A stretch of DNA of 64,000 nt from CBDCGV01 sp965216955 (GTDB lineage Bacteria; Bacteroidota; Bacteroidia; Chitinophagales; JADIYW01). Positions 9,160 to 17,931 of this stretch are shown piece by piece (the stretch's first letter is position 1; each line of letters begins with the position of its first letter). The notes under the pieces were generated by a model. The model was not told the origin of the DNA. It did not search any database and worked only from the letters and a program-made list of their open reading frames with translations. A program made the position numbers and the translations under genes. The stretch covers positions 124,001 to 188,000 of the forward strand of contig CBDCGV010000009.1 of the NCBI GenBank assembly GCA_965216955.1, written 5' to 3'.

Positions 9160-10398
9160 TTACTCGTACCTCAATGCCTCAATTGGATTTTGTTTAGCCG
9201 CTTTCATTGCCGGATAAATTCCAGAAATTAGGCCCACCACTAAACAAATAACAATTCCCAAAAAGATCCATTTCCAAGGAACAAAAAATTGTCCTCCCAT
9301 TACAATACTCACAACATTTCCTGCAACAATTCCTAAAAGAATGCCTACTAATCCCCCTAATTGACAAATCAAAATAGTCTCTAATAAAAATTGCTTCAAA
9401 ACATCGCTATTATTCGCTCCAATAGCTTTTAACACACCTATTTCTTTGATTCTTTCTTTAATCGAAACCAGCATAATATTCATCAAGCCAATGGAAGCTC
9501 CAAAAAGTGTAATAAAACCAATAATAAAACCAATTAGAGTTACTGCCGAAAGCTGCTCCAGCAGTAACGATGCTATGCCATCACTTTTTAAAATTGCAAA
9601 GTTATCTTCTTCCCGGGGTTTCAAATTTCGAGCCTTACGCATGGCCAGTTTAGCATGCTCAATCGACCCTCCCATATGTTTGGCCTCGTCTGTTTTTACA
9701 CTAATTACATAAGAGGTTCCACTACCTAAGTATGTTTTCTTGGCCTTTTGCACAGGAATTATTCCAAATTTATCGGTTGTTATAAAGCTATTACCTTTCG
9801 CCTTTAGAATGCCTATTACTTTATAATTGATATTGTCAATTCCAACAATTGAACCAACACTTTCAAACACTTCTTTTTTAAAAAGATGATCCGCAACCTC
9901 CCTTCCTAAAATAATTACATTTGTCCCGTATTGAAGGTCTGCTACACTAAAATTTCGTCCATACTCAATTTCATACCCTTCATTAACAACATAATTTTCA
10001 TCTCCTCCGAAAATAAAAATATTGGGATTTGTTTCTTCTTTTTGATAAGATGCCGTTGCAGAATAGGTAACCATTGCTTGTATAGAAACCGGGTTATTAG
10101 GCTGATCAAAAACTTCTTTAAATACCTTGGCTTCTTTAAATGTGATTTCTTTATATTCTTTAGGAGGCTCATAGCTATCATCAATATGAATCTCGAGCCC
10201 CTTATTCCTTATTTTAAAAGTGTTGGCTCCCATACTACTAAAATCACGATTGATGTATGCTTTTAGCCCATCAATTGTAGTCAATATTCCTACCAATGAC
10301 ATTATTCCAAATGCAATAATTAAACAGGTAATTATTGCCCGAGTTTTATTATCTCTTAAAGAACCGACAGCAGAACTTATAGTATCAGACAATAGCAT
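9160..10398 (-). CDS. ABC transporter permease, MacB/FtsX type
   Basis: A 412-residue inner-membrane permease of the MacB family. I chose the ATG at 10398 (MLLSDTISSAVGSLRDNKTRAII), because the upstream in-frame extension is not family-like. TM1 (about residues 22-45) is followed by a periplasmic core domain (about 50-270). Three more membrane segments form the FtsX domain (TLIGFIIGFITLFGASIGLMNI; then about 345-370; then about 375-400), and the family C-terminus NPIEALRYE is present. MacB-type permeases normally work with an ATPase and a membrane-fusion protein, and neither is adjacent here. The substrate is unknown. Confidence 0.88.
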   Translation of the reverse strand: MLLSDTISSAVGSLRDNKTRAIITCLIIAFGIMSLVGILTTIDGLKAYINRDFSSMGANTFKIRNKGLEIHIDDSYEPPKEYKEITFKEAKVFKEVFDQPNNPVSIQAMVTYSATASYQKEETNPNIFIFGGDENYVVNEGYEIEYGRNFSVADLQYGTNVIILGREVADHLFKKEVFESVGSIVGIDNINYKVIGILKAKGNSFITTDKFGIIPVQKAKKTYLGSGTSYVISVKTDEAKHMGGSIEHAKLAMRKARNLKPREEDNFAILKSDGIASLLLEQLSAVTLIGFIIGFITLFGASIGLMNIMLVSIKERIKEIGVLKAIGANNSDVLKQFLLETILICQLGGLVGILLGIVAGNVVSIVMGGQFFVPWKWIFLGIVICLVVGLISGIYPAMKAAKQNPIEALRYE

Positions 10399-10484
10399 AT
10401 AATAAAGGTAGGTAAGATTTGTTAATCCTCTTTTGAATTCGTATTTTCGCGGCAAATTTATTATCCAATATAATACAACACACT

Positions 10485-12755
10485 ATGGTTTTTGATTTAG
10501 ATATGATAAAAGGCGTTTACGCCGAATTTGCAGGAAAAGTGGACGAAGCAAAAAGTACTTTGGGAAGACCGCTTACGTTAGCTGAAAAAATATTGTACGC
10601 TCACCTTCACAAGGATACTCCATTAAAAAACTATTCTAGAGGTAAAGATTATGTTGATTTTGCTCCAGATAGAGTAGCAATGCAAGATGCTACTGCTCAA
10701 ATGGCACTTTTGCAATTTATGCAAGCAGGAAAGAAAAAAGTAGCAGTACCTTCAACAGCTCATGCAGACCACTTAATTCAAGCTCGTTTAGGAGCCAGTA
10801 AAGATTTACAAGAATCTCTAAATGTAAATAATGAGGTTTTCAATTTTTTATCCTCTGTTTGCAGTAAATATGGTATCGGATTCTGGAAACCAGGTGCAGG
10901 AATTATACATCAAGTAGTACTTGAAAACTATGCTTTTCCTGGTGGGATGATGATTGGTACAGACTCACATACTGTAAATGCTGGTGGTTTGGGAATGGTG
11001 GCCATTGGTGTTGGAGGAGCTGATGCAGTAGATGTAATGGCAGGAATGCCATGGGAGCTAGCTATGCCAAAATTAATTGGAGTTAAACTTACTGGAAAAT
11101 TAAACGGTTGGACAGCCCCTAAAGATGTAATTCTAAAGGTTGCAGATATACTAACTGTTAAAGGTGGAACTGGTGCCATCGTAGAATACTTTGGTGAAGG
11201 TGCTACTTCCATGTCTTGTACTGGTAAAGGGACTATATGTAATATGGGTGCCGAAATTGGAGCGACTACTTCTACTTTTGGATACGATGAATCGATGGAG
11301 CGCTATCTAAGAGCTACCGGAAGAGCTGAAGTGGCAGATTTAGCAAATGGTATTAAAGAGTACTTAACAGGTGACGATGAAGCTTACGCAAATCCTGAAA
11401 AATATTTTGACCAGGTTATAGAAATTAATCTTTCTGAATTACAACCACATTTAAACGGTCCTTTTACACCCGACTTGGCAACAGAAGTTGGAACAATGAC
11501 TGATAAAGCAAATGAAAATGATTGGCCATTAGAAGTTGAGTGGGGATTGATAGGTTCTTGTACTAATTCTTCTTATGAAGATTTATCAAGGGCAGCATCT
11601 ATAGCAAAACAAGCAGTCGAAAAAGGCTTAGAAACAAAAGCCAAATTTGGAATTAATCCAGGTTCAGAGCAAGTGCGTTTTACAGCTGAAAAAGATGGTT
11701 TGTTACAAATTTTTGAAGATTTAGACGCAACTATCTTTACAAATGCGTGTGGACCGTGTATCGGGCAGTGGGCACGATATAATGACCCTAAAAATGCACC
11801 TAAAAATAGTATTGTACACTCTTTCAATAGAAATTTTGCTAAACGCGCAGATGGTAACCCTAATACGCATGCTTTTGTAGCTTCTCCCGAAATGGTTGCT
11901 GCAATAGCTATCTCAGGAAAATTAGATTTTAATCCTATTACAGATACATTAACCAATAAAGATGGAGAGCAAGTTAAGTTAGATCCTCCAACGGGATATG
12001 AATTGCCTCCTAACGGGTTTAGTGTAGAAGATAACGGTTATCAAGCACCTGCAAAAGATGGTAGTAATGTAGAGGTTGTTGTAAATCCCGACTCTAATCG
12101 CTTACAACTACTCACACCATTTGCACCTTGGGAAAGAACAGATATTAAAGGTTTAAAGCTTTTGATAAAAGCCAAAGGAAAGTGTACAACAGATCATATA
12201 TCTATGGCTGGTCCTTGGTTAAAATATAGAGGGCACCTAGATAATATTTCAAATAACATGCTAATTGGAGGTGTGAATGCTTTTAATGACAAAACCAACA
12301 GCATCTTAAATCAACTTACTGGACAATATGATGAAGTTCCAGCTACTGCAAGGGCATATAAAGCAGCTGGAATTGGATCTATTGTTTTTGGAGATGAAAA
12401 CTACGGTGAAGGATCATCGAGAGAACATGCTGCAATGGAGCCTAGGCATTTAGGCGTTCGTGCAGTAATTGTAAAATCATTTGCTCGTATCCATGAAACG
12501 AACCTTAAAAAACAAGGTATGTTAGGACTTACTTTTGTTAACCCAGATGATTATGATAAAGTGAGAGAAGATGACGAAATAGATATTCTTGGTGTAACAA
12601 CATTTGCTCCTGGTAAAAACTTAACGGTCGTACTTCACCATAAAGATGGAACAACAGATGAATTTGAAGTAAAGCATACTTATAATGAAAGCCAAATTGA
12701 ATGGTTTAAAGAAGGAAGTGCATTAAATTTAATCAGAAAAGAAAATAATGGTTAA
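10485..12755 (+). CDS. acnA: Aconitate hydratase
   Basis: A 756-residue aconitase that converts citrate to isocitrate in the TCA cycle. The iron-sulfur cysteines are visible: one in IGSCTNSSYED and two in NACGPCIGQW. Substrate-binding arginine/serine are in GEGSSREHAAMEPR in the C-terminal swivel domain. Length is normal for the Bacteroidota mitochondrial-like aconitase. A possible -7 element (TATTTTCG, 10442-10449) lies 36 bases upstream. It is monocistronic, followed by a strong terminator. Confidence 0.95.
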   Translation: MVFDLDMIKGVYAEFAGKVDEAKSTLGRPLTLAEKILYAHLHKDTPLKNYSRGKDYVDFAPDRVAMQDATAQMALLQFMQAGKKKVAVPSTAHADHLIQARLGASKDLQESLNVNNEVFNFLSSVCSKYGIGFWKPGAGIIHQVVLENYAFPGGMMIGTDSHTVNAGGLGMVAIGVGGADAVDVMAGMPWELAMPKLIGVKLTGKLNGWTAPKDVILKVADILTVKGGTGAIVEYFGEGATSMSCTGKGTICNMGAEIGATTSTFGYDESMERYLRATGRAEVADLANGIKEYLTGDDEAYANPEKYFDQVIEINLSELQPHLNGPFTPDLATEVGTMTDKANENDWPLEVEWGLIGSCTNSSYEDLSRAASIAKQAVEKGLETKAKFGINPGSEQVRFTAEKDGLLQIFEDLDATIFTNACGPCIGQWARYNDPKNAPKNSIVHSFNRNFAKRADGNPNTHAFVASPEMVAAIAISGKLDFNPITDTLTNKDGEQVKLDPPTGYELPPNGFSVEDNGYQAPAKDGSNVEVVVNPDSNRLQLLTPFAPWERTDIKGLKLLIKAKGKCTTDHISMAGPWLKYRGHLDNISNNMLIGGVNAFNDKTNSILNQLTGQYDEVPATARAYKAAGIGSIVFGDENYGEGSSREHAAMEPRHLGVRAVIVKSFARIHETNLKKQGMLGLTFVNPDDYDKVREDDEIDILGVTTFAPGKNLTVVLHHKDGTTDEFEVKHTYNESQIEWFKEGSALNLIRKENNG

Positions 12756-12784
12756 ATTAGAGTTCTAACCTATTGATCAGAGGG

Positions 12785-12812
12785 GGGAGTGTCAAAAGCA
12801 CTCCCTTTTTTT
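12785..12812 (+). terminator. Intrinsic terminator of aconitase gene
   Basis: Perfect stem GGGAGTG / CACTCCC with a seven-base loop is followed by a run of seven T. It lies 30 bases after the aconitase stop, before the convergent LD-carboxypeptidase. Confidence 0.85.
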
Positions 12813-12816
12813 GTCT

Positions 12817-13713
12817 TTATTGTATAGAACAACAGCCTTTTTCGCCTATTGACAAAGACATTTTTTTTCCCATTATTATGGTCCTATTATCATCTATATG
12901 TCCTGCAGGATAATCAAAGAAAACAGGATAACTATATGCTTTAGTATGCTCTATTATTATTTCCTTAGCACTTTTACCAAAAGGAATATTATTATCATTC
13001 ATATCCGTCATTCCACCAACAATAAGAGCTTTCAGGTTTTTTAATTTTTCTGCTCTTTTAAGTGCAATAATCATTCTATCTACATGATATAAATACTCAT
13101 CTAAATCTTCAATAAAAAGTATCTTCCCTGAAGTATTTAAAACAGTTCTTGTCCCCAGCAAACTATATAAAATTGAAAGATTACCTCCTATTACTTCACC
13201 TTCAATATTTTCTTCTTTTTTTTCTCCTAATGAAGAAAACCAATATTCAAGTTTTTTACCTTTCAATGCATCAAACAAGGATTGAATTGCTTGCTCTTCA
13301 TTTTTATCCAAATTAATAGGCATTGTTGCATGTAATGAAGCCACTCCTAAAACTCCATTTAAATGGGCATGTAAAACGGTTACGTCAGAGTATCCAACAA
13401 TCCATTTAGGATGATTCATAAAAGCCGAAAAGTCTAATTGATCCAAGATCCTAATCGTCCCATATCCTCCTCTACAGATCCAAATGGCCTTGATTTCTTG
13501 GTCGTTCATCATTTTCTGAAAATCATTAATGCGTTCCTTATCCACTCCCCCATATTGATGATGCATTTTTCCAACAGTACTTCCTAAAACAGGCTTGAAC
13601 CCATGCCTTTCAATCAATTTTATGGCTACATCCAATTCTGCTTCCGTCATACCTCTTGCTGTGCAGGTCAGCCCTATTTTATCGCCACGTTCTAAATATT
13701 TTGGTATTCGCAT
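12817..13713 (-). CDS. LD-carboxypeptidase, S66 family
   Basis: A 298-residue serine peptidase that removes the terminal D-Ala from murein tetrapeptides during cell-wall recycling. Start ATG at 13713 (MRIPKYLERGDKIGL); an upstream TTG is rejected. The S66 triad is visible: Ser109 in GYSDVTVLH, Glu202 in FIEDLDEY and His272 in PAGHIDDN. No signal peptide, consistent with a cytoplasmic recycling enzyme. It is divergent from metG, with about 80 bases between starts. Confidence 0.9.
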   Translation of the reverse strand: MRIPKYLERGDKIGLTCTARGMTEAELDVAIKLIERHGFKPVLGSTVGKMHHQYGGVDKERINDFQKMMNDQEIKAIWICRGGYGTIRILDQLDFSAFMNHPKWIVGYSDVTVLHAHLNGVLGVASLHATMPINLDKNEEQAIQSLFDALKGKKLEYWFSSLGEKKEENIEGEVIGGNLSILYSLLGTRTVLNTSGKILFIEDLDEYLYHVDRMIIALKRAEKLKNLKALIVGGMTDMNDNNIPFGKSAKEIIIEHTKAYSYPVFFDYPAGHIDDNRTIIMGKKMSLSIGEKGCCSIQ

Positions 13714-13781
13714 GACCACCAATTTATTTAATTATTCTTAATTCATCATTCAAAATTTATTTTCGATAGATTTTGTTGTTC

Positions 13782-13789
13782 TATATTTG
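13782..13789 (+). promoter_or_regulatory. -7 promoter element of metG, implying a leaderless transcript
   Basis: A perfect TATATTTG element ends six bases before the metG ATG at 13796. Bacteroidota transcripts start only a few bases after this element, so the mRNA should begin at or next to the start codon. Confidence 0.5.
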
Positions 13790-13795
13790 CGACAA

Positions 13796-15472
13796 ATGAA
13801 AACCAAACGATATACAATTACGTCTGCACTCCCCTATGCTAATGGTCCTTTACATATTGGTCATTTAGCAGGAGCTTACTTATCTGCCGACATTTATGCC
13901 CGATATTTAAGAATGAGCGGGAATGAGGTTTTATATGTATGTGGATCTGATGAACATGGAGCAGCTATTACCTTACGTGCCAAAAAAGAAGACGTTTCGC
14001 CACAAGAAATTGTAGACAAATACCATTCAATTATCAAAAAATCTTTCGAGGAACTCGGTATCTCTTTTGATATATATCATAGAACTTCTTCAAAACTCCA
14101 TCATGAAACCTCTCAAGAATTTTTCCTAAATCTTCTAAAAAAAGGGGTGTTTCAAGTAAAAGAATCCGAGCAATATTACGACGAGGATTTTGATCAATTT
14201 CTTGCAGATAGATATATTACTGGAGAATGTCCTAAATGTGGTAATGAAAATGCCTATGGAGATCAATGTGAGAATTGTGGTAGTAGTTTAAGTCCAACGG
14301 AATTAGGTAATCCCGTATCTACATTAAGTGGCAAAAAGCCAATTTTGAGAAAAACAAAACATTGGTATTTACCCCTTAATGAATACGAAAATTGGCTGAA
14401 AGACTGGATTGTTAATGACAAAAAAGATATTTGGAAAAGCAATGTTTATGGTCAATGCAAATCTTGGATTGATGGAGGCTTGCTTCCAAGAGCTATGACG
14501 CGTGATCTAAATTGGGGTGTAAAAGTTCCCTTGGAAGAAGCAGAAGGAAAAGTGTTATATGTATGGTTAGATGCCCCTATAGGGTATATATCAGCAACAA
14601 AACAATGGGCCAAAGAACATAATGAGGATTGGGAAAAATATTGGAAAAGTGATGATACTAACCTGATTCATTTTATTGGTAAAGACAACATCGTATTCCA
14701 TTGTATAACATTCCCCTCTCTTTTAAAAGCCCATGGAGATTATATATTACCTAAAAATGTACCTGCCAATGAATTTATGAATCTTCAGGGAAGTAAAATT
14801 TCTACTTCAAGAAACTGGGCAGTATGGGCGCATGAATATATAGAAAGACATCCTGATAAAATTGATGAACTTAGATATACTTTAGTTTCTAATATGCCTG
14901 AAAACAAAGATTCAGAATTTACATGGCAAGATTATCAGGCTAAGGTAAATAATGAGTTAGTCGCAAATTTGGGCAACTTTGTAAATAGAGTTATTGTGCT
15001 TATTAATAAGTATTGGGATGGAGTTATTCCCCAAGTAAATATTGATACTGCTAACATAGCATTGCTAAATACCGCTGATGATATTATTACACAAATAGAA
15101 ACTAATATTAAAAATTTCAAATTCCGAGATGCTTTAGCTAACCTAATGACATTGGCGAGAACTGGCAACAAATATTTAGCTGACAACGAGCCTTGGAAGG
15201 CTATTAAGTCAGATGAAGAAAAAGCAAAACAAATATTGATGACAGCTATCCAAATAGTTGCTAAACTAAGTATTTGTGCCAAGCCTTTCATTCCTTTTAC
15301 TGCAAATAAAATCAATGCAATGCTCAATTTTTCTAATGAAAATTGGACAACTAAAGGCATACTAATCAATAGTGGGCACAAAATTGAAGGGGCAGCGTTA
15401 TTGTTCCAAAAAATTGAAGATTCTTTTATAGAAGCAGAAATAAATTTTTCTGACATCAGCTCAAAAGAATAA
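13796..15472 (+). CDS. metG: Methionine--tRNA ligase, catalytic part (reading frame interrupted by a 1-base insertion)
   Basis: 558 residues as read. It charges tRNA-Met. The start ATG at 13796 gives the family N-terminus KRYTITSALPYANG. HIGH-type motif is in GPLHIGHLAG, and the zinc knuckle has four cysteines (CPKCGNENAYGDQCENC). The KMSKS equivalent is SKISTSRNWAVW, and the anticodon-binding helical domain follows. Flavobacterial MetRS usually carries a C-terminal tRNA-binding domain in the same chain. Here that domain (15498-15824) lies in the next frame. Removing one A from the AAAA run at 15463-15466 joins the two without a stop and gives a 675-residue protein of normal size, so the TAA at 15470 is probably artefactual or very recent. 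Confidence 0.92.
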   Translation: MKTKRYTITSALPYANGPLHIGHLAGAYLSADIYARYLRMSGNEVLYVCGSDEHGAAITLRAKKEDVSPQEIVDKYHSIIKKSFEELGISFDIYHRTSSKLHHETSQEFFLNLLKKGVFQVKESEQYYDEDFDQFLADRYITGECPKCGNENAYGDQCENCGSSLSPTELGNPVSTLSGKKPILRKTKHWYLPLNEYENWLKDWIVNDKKDIWKSNVYGQCKSWIDGGLLPRAMTRDLNWGVKVPLEEAEGKVLYVWLDAPIGYISATKQWAKEHNEDWEKYWKSDDTNLIHFIGKDNIVFHCITFPSLLKAHGDYILPKNVPANEFMNLQGSKISTSRNWAVWAHEYIERHPDKIDELRYTLVSNMPENKDSEFTWQDYQAKVNNELVANLGNFVNRVIVLINKYWDGVIPQVNIDTANIALLNTADDIITQIETNIKNFKFRDALANLMTLARTGNKYLADNEPWKAIKSDEEKAKQILMTAIQIVAKLSICAKPFIPFTANKINAMLNFSNENWTTKGILINSGHKIEGAALLFQKIEDSFIEAEINFSDISSKE

Positions 15473-15497
15473 TAGTAAACAATCAAAATATCAACCA

Positions 15498-15824
15498 GTG
15501 AAGTCAGAAGTTACATTTGATGATTTTTCGAAATTAGATATAAGAACAGGGATAGTTTTAGATGCTACCAAGCATCCTAAAGCTGATAAGTTATTAATAC
15601 TTGAAGTGGATTTAGGATTCGAAAAACGCACTATTGTTTCAGGGATAGCGGAACAATATCAACCTGAAGATGTCATTGATAAGAAAGTATCTGTTATTGT
15701 AAATTTAGCGCCTAGAAAGTTGCGAGGGATAGAATCTCAAGGGATGATTTTAATGGCTGAAGACAATGAAGGCAATCTAAGTTTTATGGCATGTGATACC
15801 GAAGCAGGCATGGTTATCAGATAA
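15498..15824 (+). CDS. metG: MetRS C-terminal tRNA-binding (EMAPII-like) domain, probably part of metG
   Basis: 108 residues as an isolated frame from a GTG. The sequence FDDFSKLDIRTGIVLDATKHPKADKLL and the later RKLRGIESQGMILMAED are typical of the OB-fold tRNA-binding domain found at the C-terminus of bacterial MetRS and in CsaA. The frame is open upstream of the GTG, back into the end of the catalytic ORF, without a stop. That favours one interrupted gene over a genuine two-subunit enzyme. If the separation were real, this would be a stand-alone MetRS beta subunit. Confidence 0.8.
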   Translation: MKSEVTFDDFSKLDIRTGIVLDATKHPKADKLLILEVDLGFEKRTIVSGIAEQYQPEDVIDKKVSVIVNLAPRKLRGIESQGMILMAEDNEGNLSFMACDTEAGMVIR

Positions 15825-15873
15825 ATCAGAAGTCATTTGATAAAACTTATTATACACCTCCTTAAATAGCCAT

Positions 15874-15945
15874 GGCCTCTTAGTTCAAGGGATAGAATAG
15901 AAGTTTCCTAAACTTTAGATCCAGGTTCGAGTCCTGGAGAGGCCA
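15874..15945 (+). tRNA. tRNA-Arg (anticodon CCT)
   Basis: A complete 72-nt cloverleaf. Acceptor GGCCTCT pairs with AGAGGCC. The D-stem is GTTC/GAAT. The anticodon stem GAAGT/ACTTT holds loop TTCCTAA, giving anticodon CCT, which reads AGG. The T-arm is CCAGG-TTCGAGT-CCTGG. The discriminator base is A, and CCA is not encoded. It lies between metG and the broken glycosidase gene. Confidence 0.93.
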
Positions 15946-16011
15946 CATTAAAACTTAAAAGATATTTGAACATAATCGAAAAAAGGTTTTCGTAACTTGA
16001 AGCATTAAGCA

Positions 16012-17832
16012 ATGCATACGAATCAATTCTATTCTATATTACTGTTATTTATTATCTGCACTATAAGTTTTAACGCTAATGGTCAAACAACCATAAAAAA
16101 ATCAGATAATGGGTGGAATTTAATCGTTGATGGAAATCCATTTGAAATCAAGGGGGTAACTTTTGGATACGATAAGGATGTAAAGCATTACGATAAATAT
16201 TTTCAAGATTTAAAATTTCTAGGCGTTAATACGATAAGAATTTGGGCTACTAACCAACACACTAAGAAATTATTAGATGCTGCGCATATCCATGATATTA
16301 AAGTTATGGTAGGTATTTGGATGAGGCATGGTCGTCCCGGAATGGAAGATGATGACAGCTTCAATTATTTGGAAGATACCGTTTGGAAAGCAAAATATGT
16401 ATTACGATGCCATAAAAACGGTTGAAACATACAAGAACCACCCTGCTGTATTGACTTGGGGGGTCGGTAACGAAGTCTATTTAAATACTGCTACAGATGC
16501 AGAAAAAGAAGCTTACTCAAAGCTATTAGAAAGCATCTGTAGTAAAATCAAAGAATTAGATCCCAATCATCCAATTACTTCAGTCGAAGCATGGACATTC
16601 GGATTAGACTGGTGGCAACAATTTGTCCCTTCTATTGATATTTATGGTTTGAACAGTTACGGTCCTGGAGCCTCGTATCTATCTAATGAATTAAAAAAGC
16701 GAAATATAGATAAACCATATATCATCACAGAGTTTGGAGTGACTGGAGAATGGGATATAAAAGAAGAAAAAATGGCATTAAGCATGAACCAACGGACGAG
16801 CAAAAATACAATAGCATTGTAACTGGCTATCACAAATGGATTAAAAACAAACCTTCCTGTTTAGGGGTTTATGTCTTTCATTATAGCAATGGAAATGACT
16901 TCGTATCGCCATGGCTACTTACACATCACAATAATATGTACCGACCTCAATACTGGGCAATTCGCGAAGCATATACCGGTCAAAAACCAATCAATAATGT
17001 ACCAAAAATTGAAACTTTTGAATTACCCGATTCAAAAATTAAAAGCGGCACATGGGTTCCAGTAAATTTAACAACCTCTGATATTGAAAAAGAAGACTTG
17101 ACTATTAGTTTTTATTACAACCAACGTACAGGAAGTAGAAAAAGGCGAAATCAAATTAATCCACTTAATTTCAGAGGCAATGAAAACAATGGTTTTGAAA
17201 TTCAATTACCAAATGAACATGGCGCTATAAAAGTGTATGTCAATGTTAAAGACACTTATAATAATGTTGGTATTGCTTCTACCTCTATTGTTGTTATTGA
17301 TGAAAATGCTAAACAAAGAAAATACCTCGTACCAAAAGTCGATCTTCCATTTTACATTTATAAAGACAACAATAACCTCCCATACTCCCCTTCTGGATAT
17401 ATGGGAAATTATAAAGCCATCAACGTTGATTTGAATAATAAAGAGGAAGTATATTCTGGAGAAACATCAATAAAAATTACCTATAATGATAAAAACGATT
17501 GGTATGGTGTTGGTTTTGTAGACCCTCCCAATGATTGGGGAGATATTTTAGGTGGTTACGATATAACGGGAGCCAAAAAATTCAGCTTTTGGGCAAAAGC
17601 AAAAGATATGAATATTCAAACCACTATAGGGTTTGGATTAATTGATAAAGACAAACCTTTTCCTGATACCGATAAGAAATCTACAGATGTTGTTATAACA
17701 ACAGAATGGAAGCAATTTTCTATTAAAACAAAAAAGCTAGACTTAAGTTGCATCCGATCTGGCTTCGTTTTATTTTCTAGTGCCGACGGATTTTCACATG
17801 AGATCTTTATAGATAATGTCGTTTTTGAATAA
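16012..17832 (+). pseudogene. Secreted clan GH-A glycoside hydrolase with C-terminal carbohydrate-binding-like domain, two frameshifts
   Basis: The gene is readable end to end in three pieces: frame 1 from ATG 16012, then the next frame from about 16395, then frame 1 again from about 16770 to the stop at 17832. One extra A in the run at 16392-16395 and one missing A in the run at 16767-16772 account for both shifts, and correcting them yields 606 residues. A signal peptide (to about residue 24) precedes a TIM barrel with GVGNEVYLN (proton-donor Glu after Asn) and YIITEFGVTGEW (nucleophile Glu), as in GH2/GH5-like clan A enzymes. The last 150 residues (SGETSIKITYNDKNDWYGVGF onward) look like a carbohydrate-binding jelly roll. 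Substrate unknown, perhaps a beta-glucan. It is either a recent pseudogene or intact with two sequence errors. Confidence 0.8.
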
Positions 17833-17931
17833 AACTCCTTTTGTTCTTCTCTTTTAATAAACACTTTAGATTTCGACATGTAATCAGAACCAAAAACTAT
17901 GCATCAATATTGGCATACTTTGCATGCGATT

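Noticed and set aside
10928..11956. Antisense open frames of 94 and 127 codons inside the aconitase gene
   Set aside because: Both are complementary to conserved aconitase motifs and have no independent support.
14935..15486. 183-codon open frame antisense to metG
   Set aside because: It lies wholly opposite a conserved enzyme, has no recognisable domain or start context, and such frames are common in this AT-rich codon usage.
15498..15824. Stand-alone CsaA chaperone or MetRS beta subunit
   Set aside because: The frame is open into metG, and a single-base correction fuses it, so an independent gene is less likely than an interrupted metG.
15874..17832. tRNA-Arg as an integration site for a mobile island
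   Set aside because: No integrase and no repeated tRNA 3' end was found nearby; the flanking genes are core genes.
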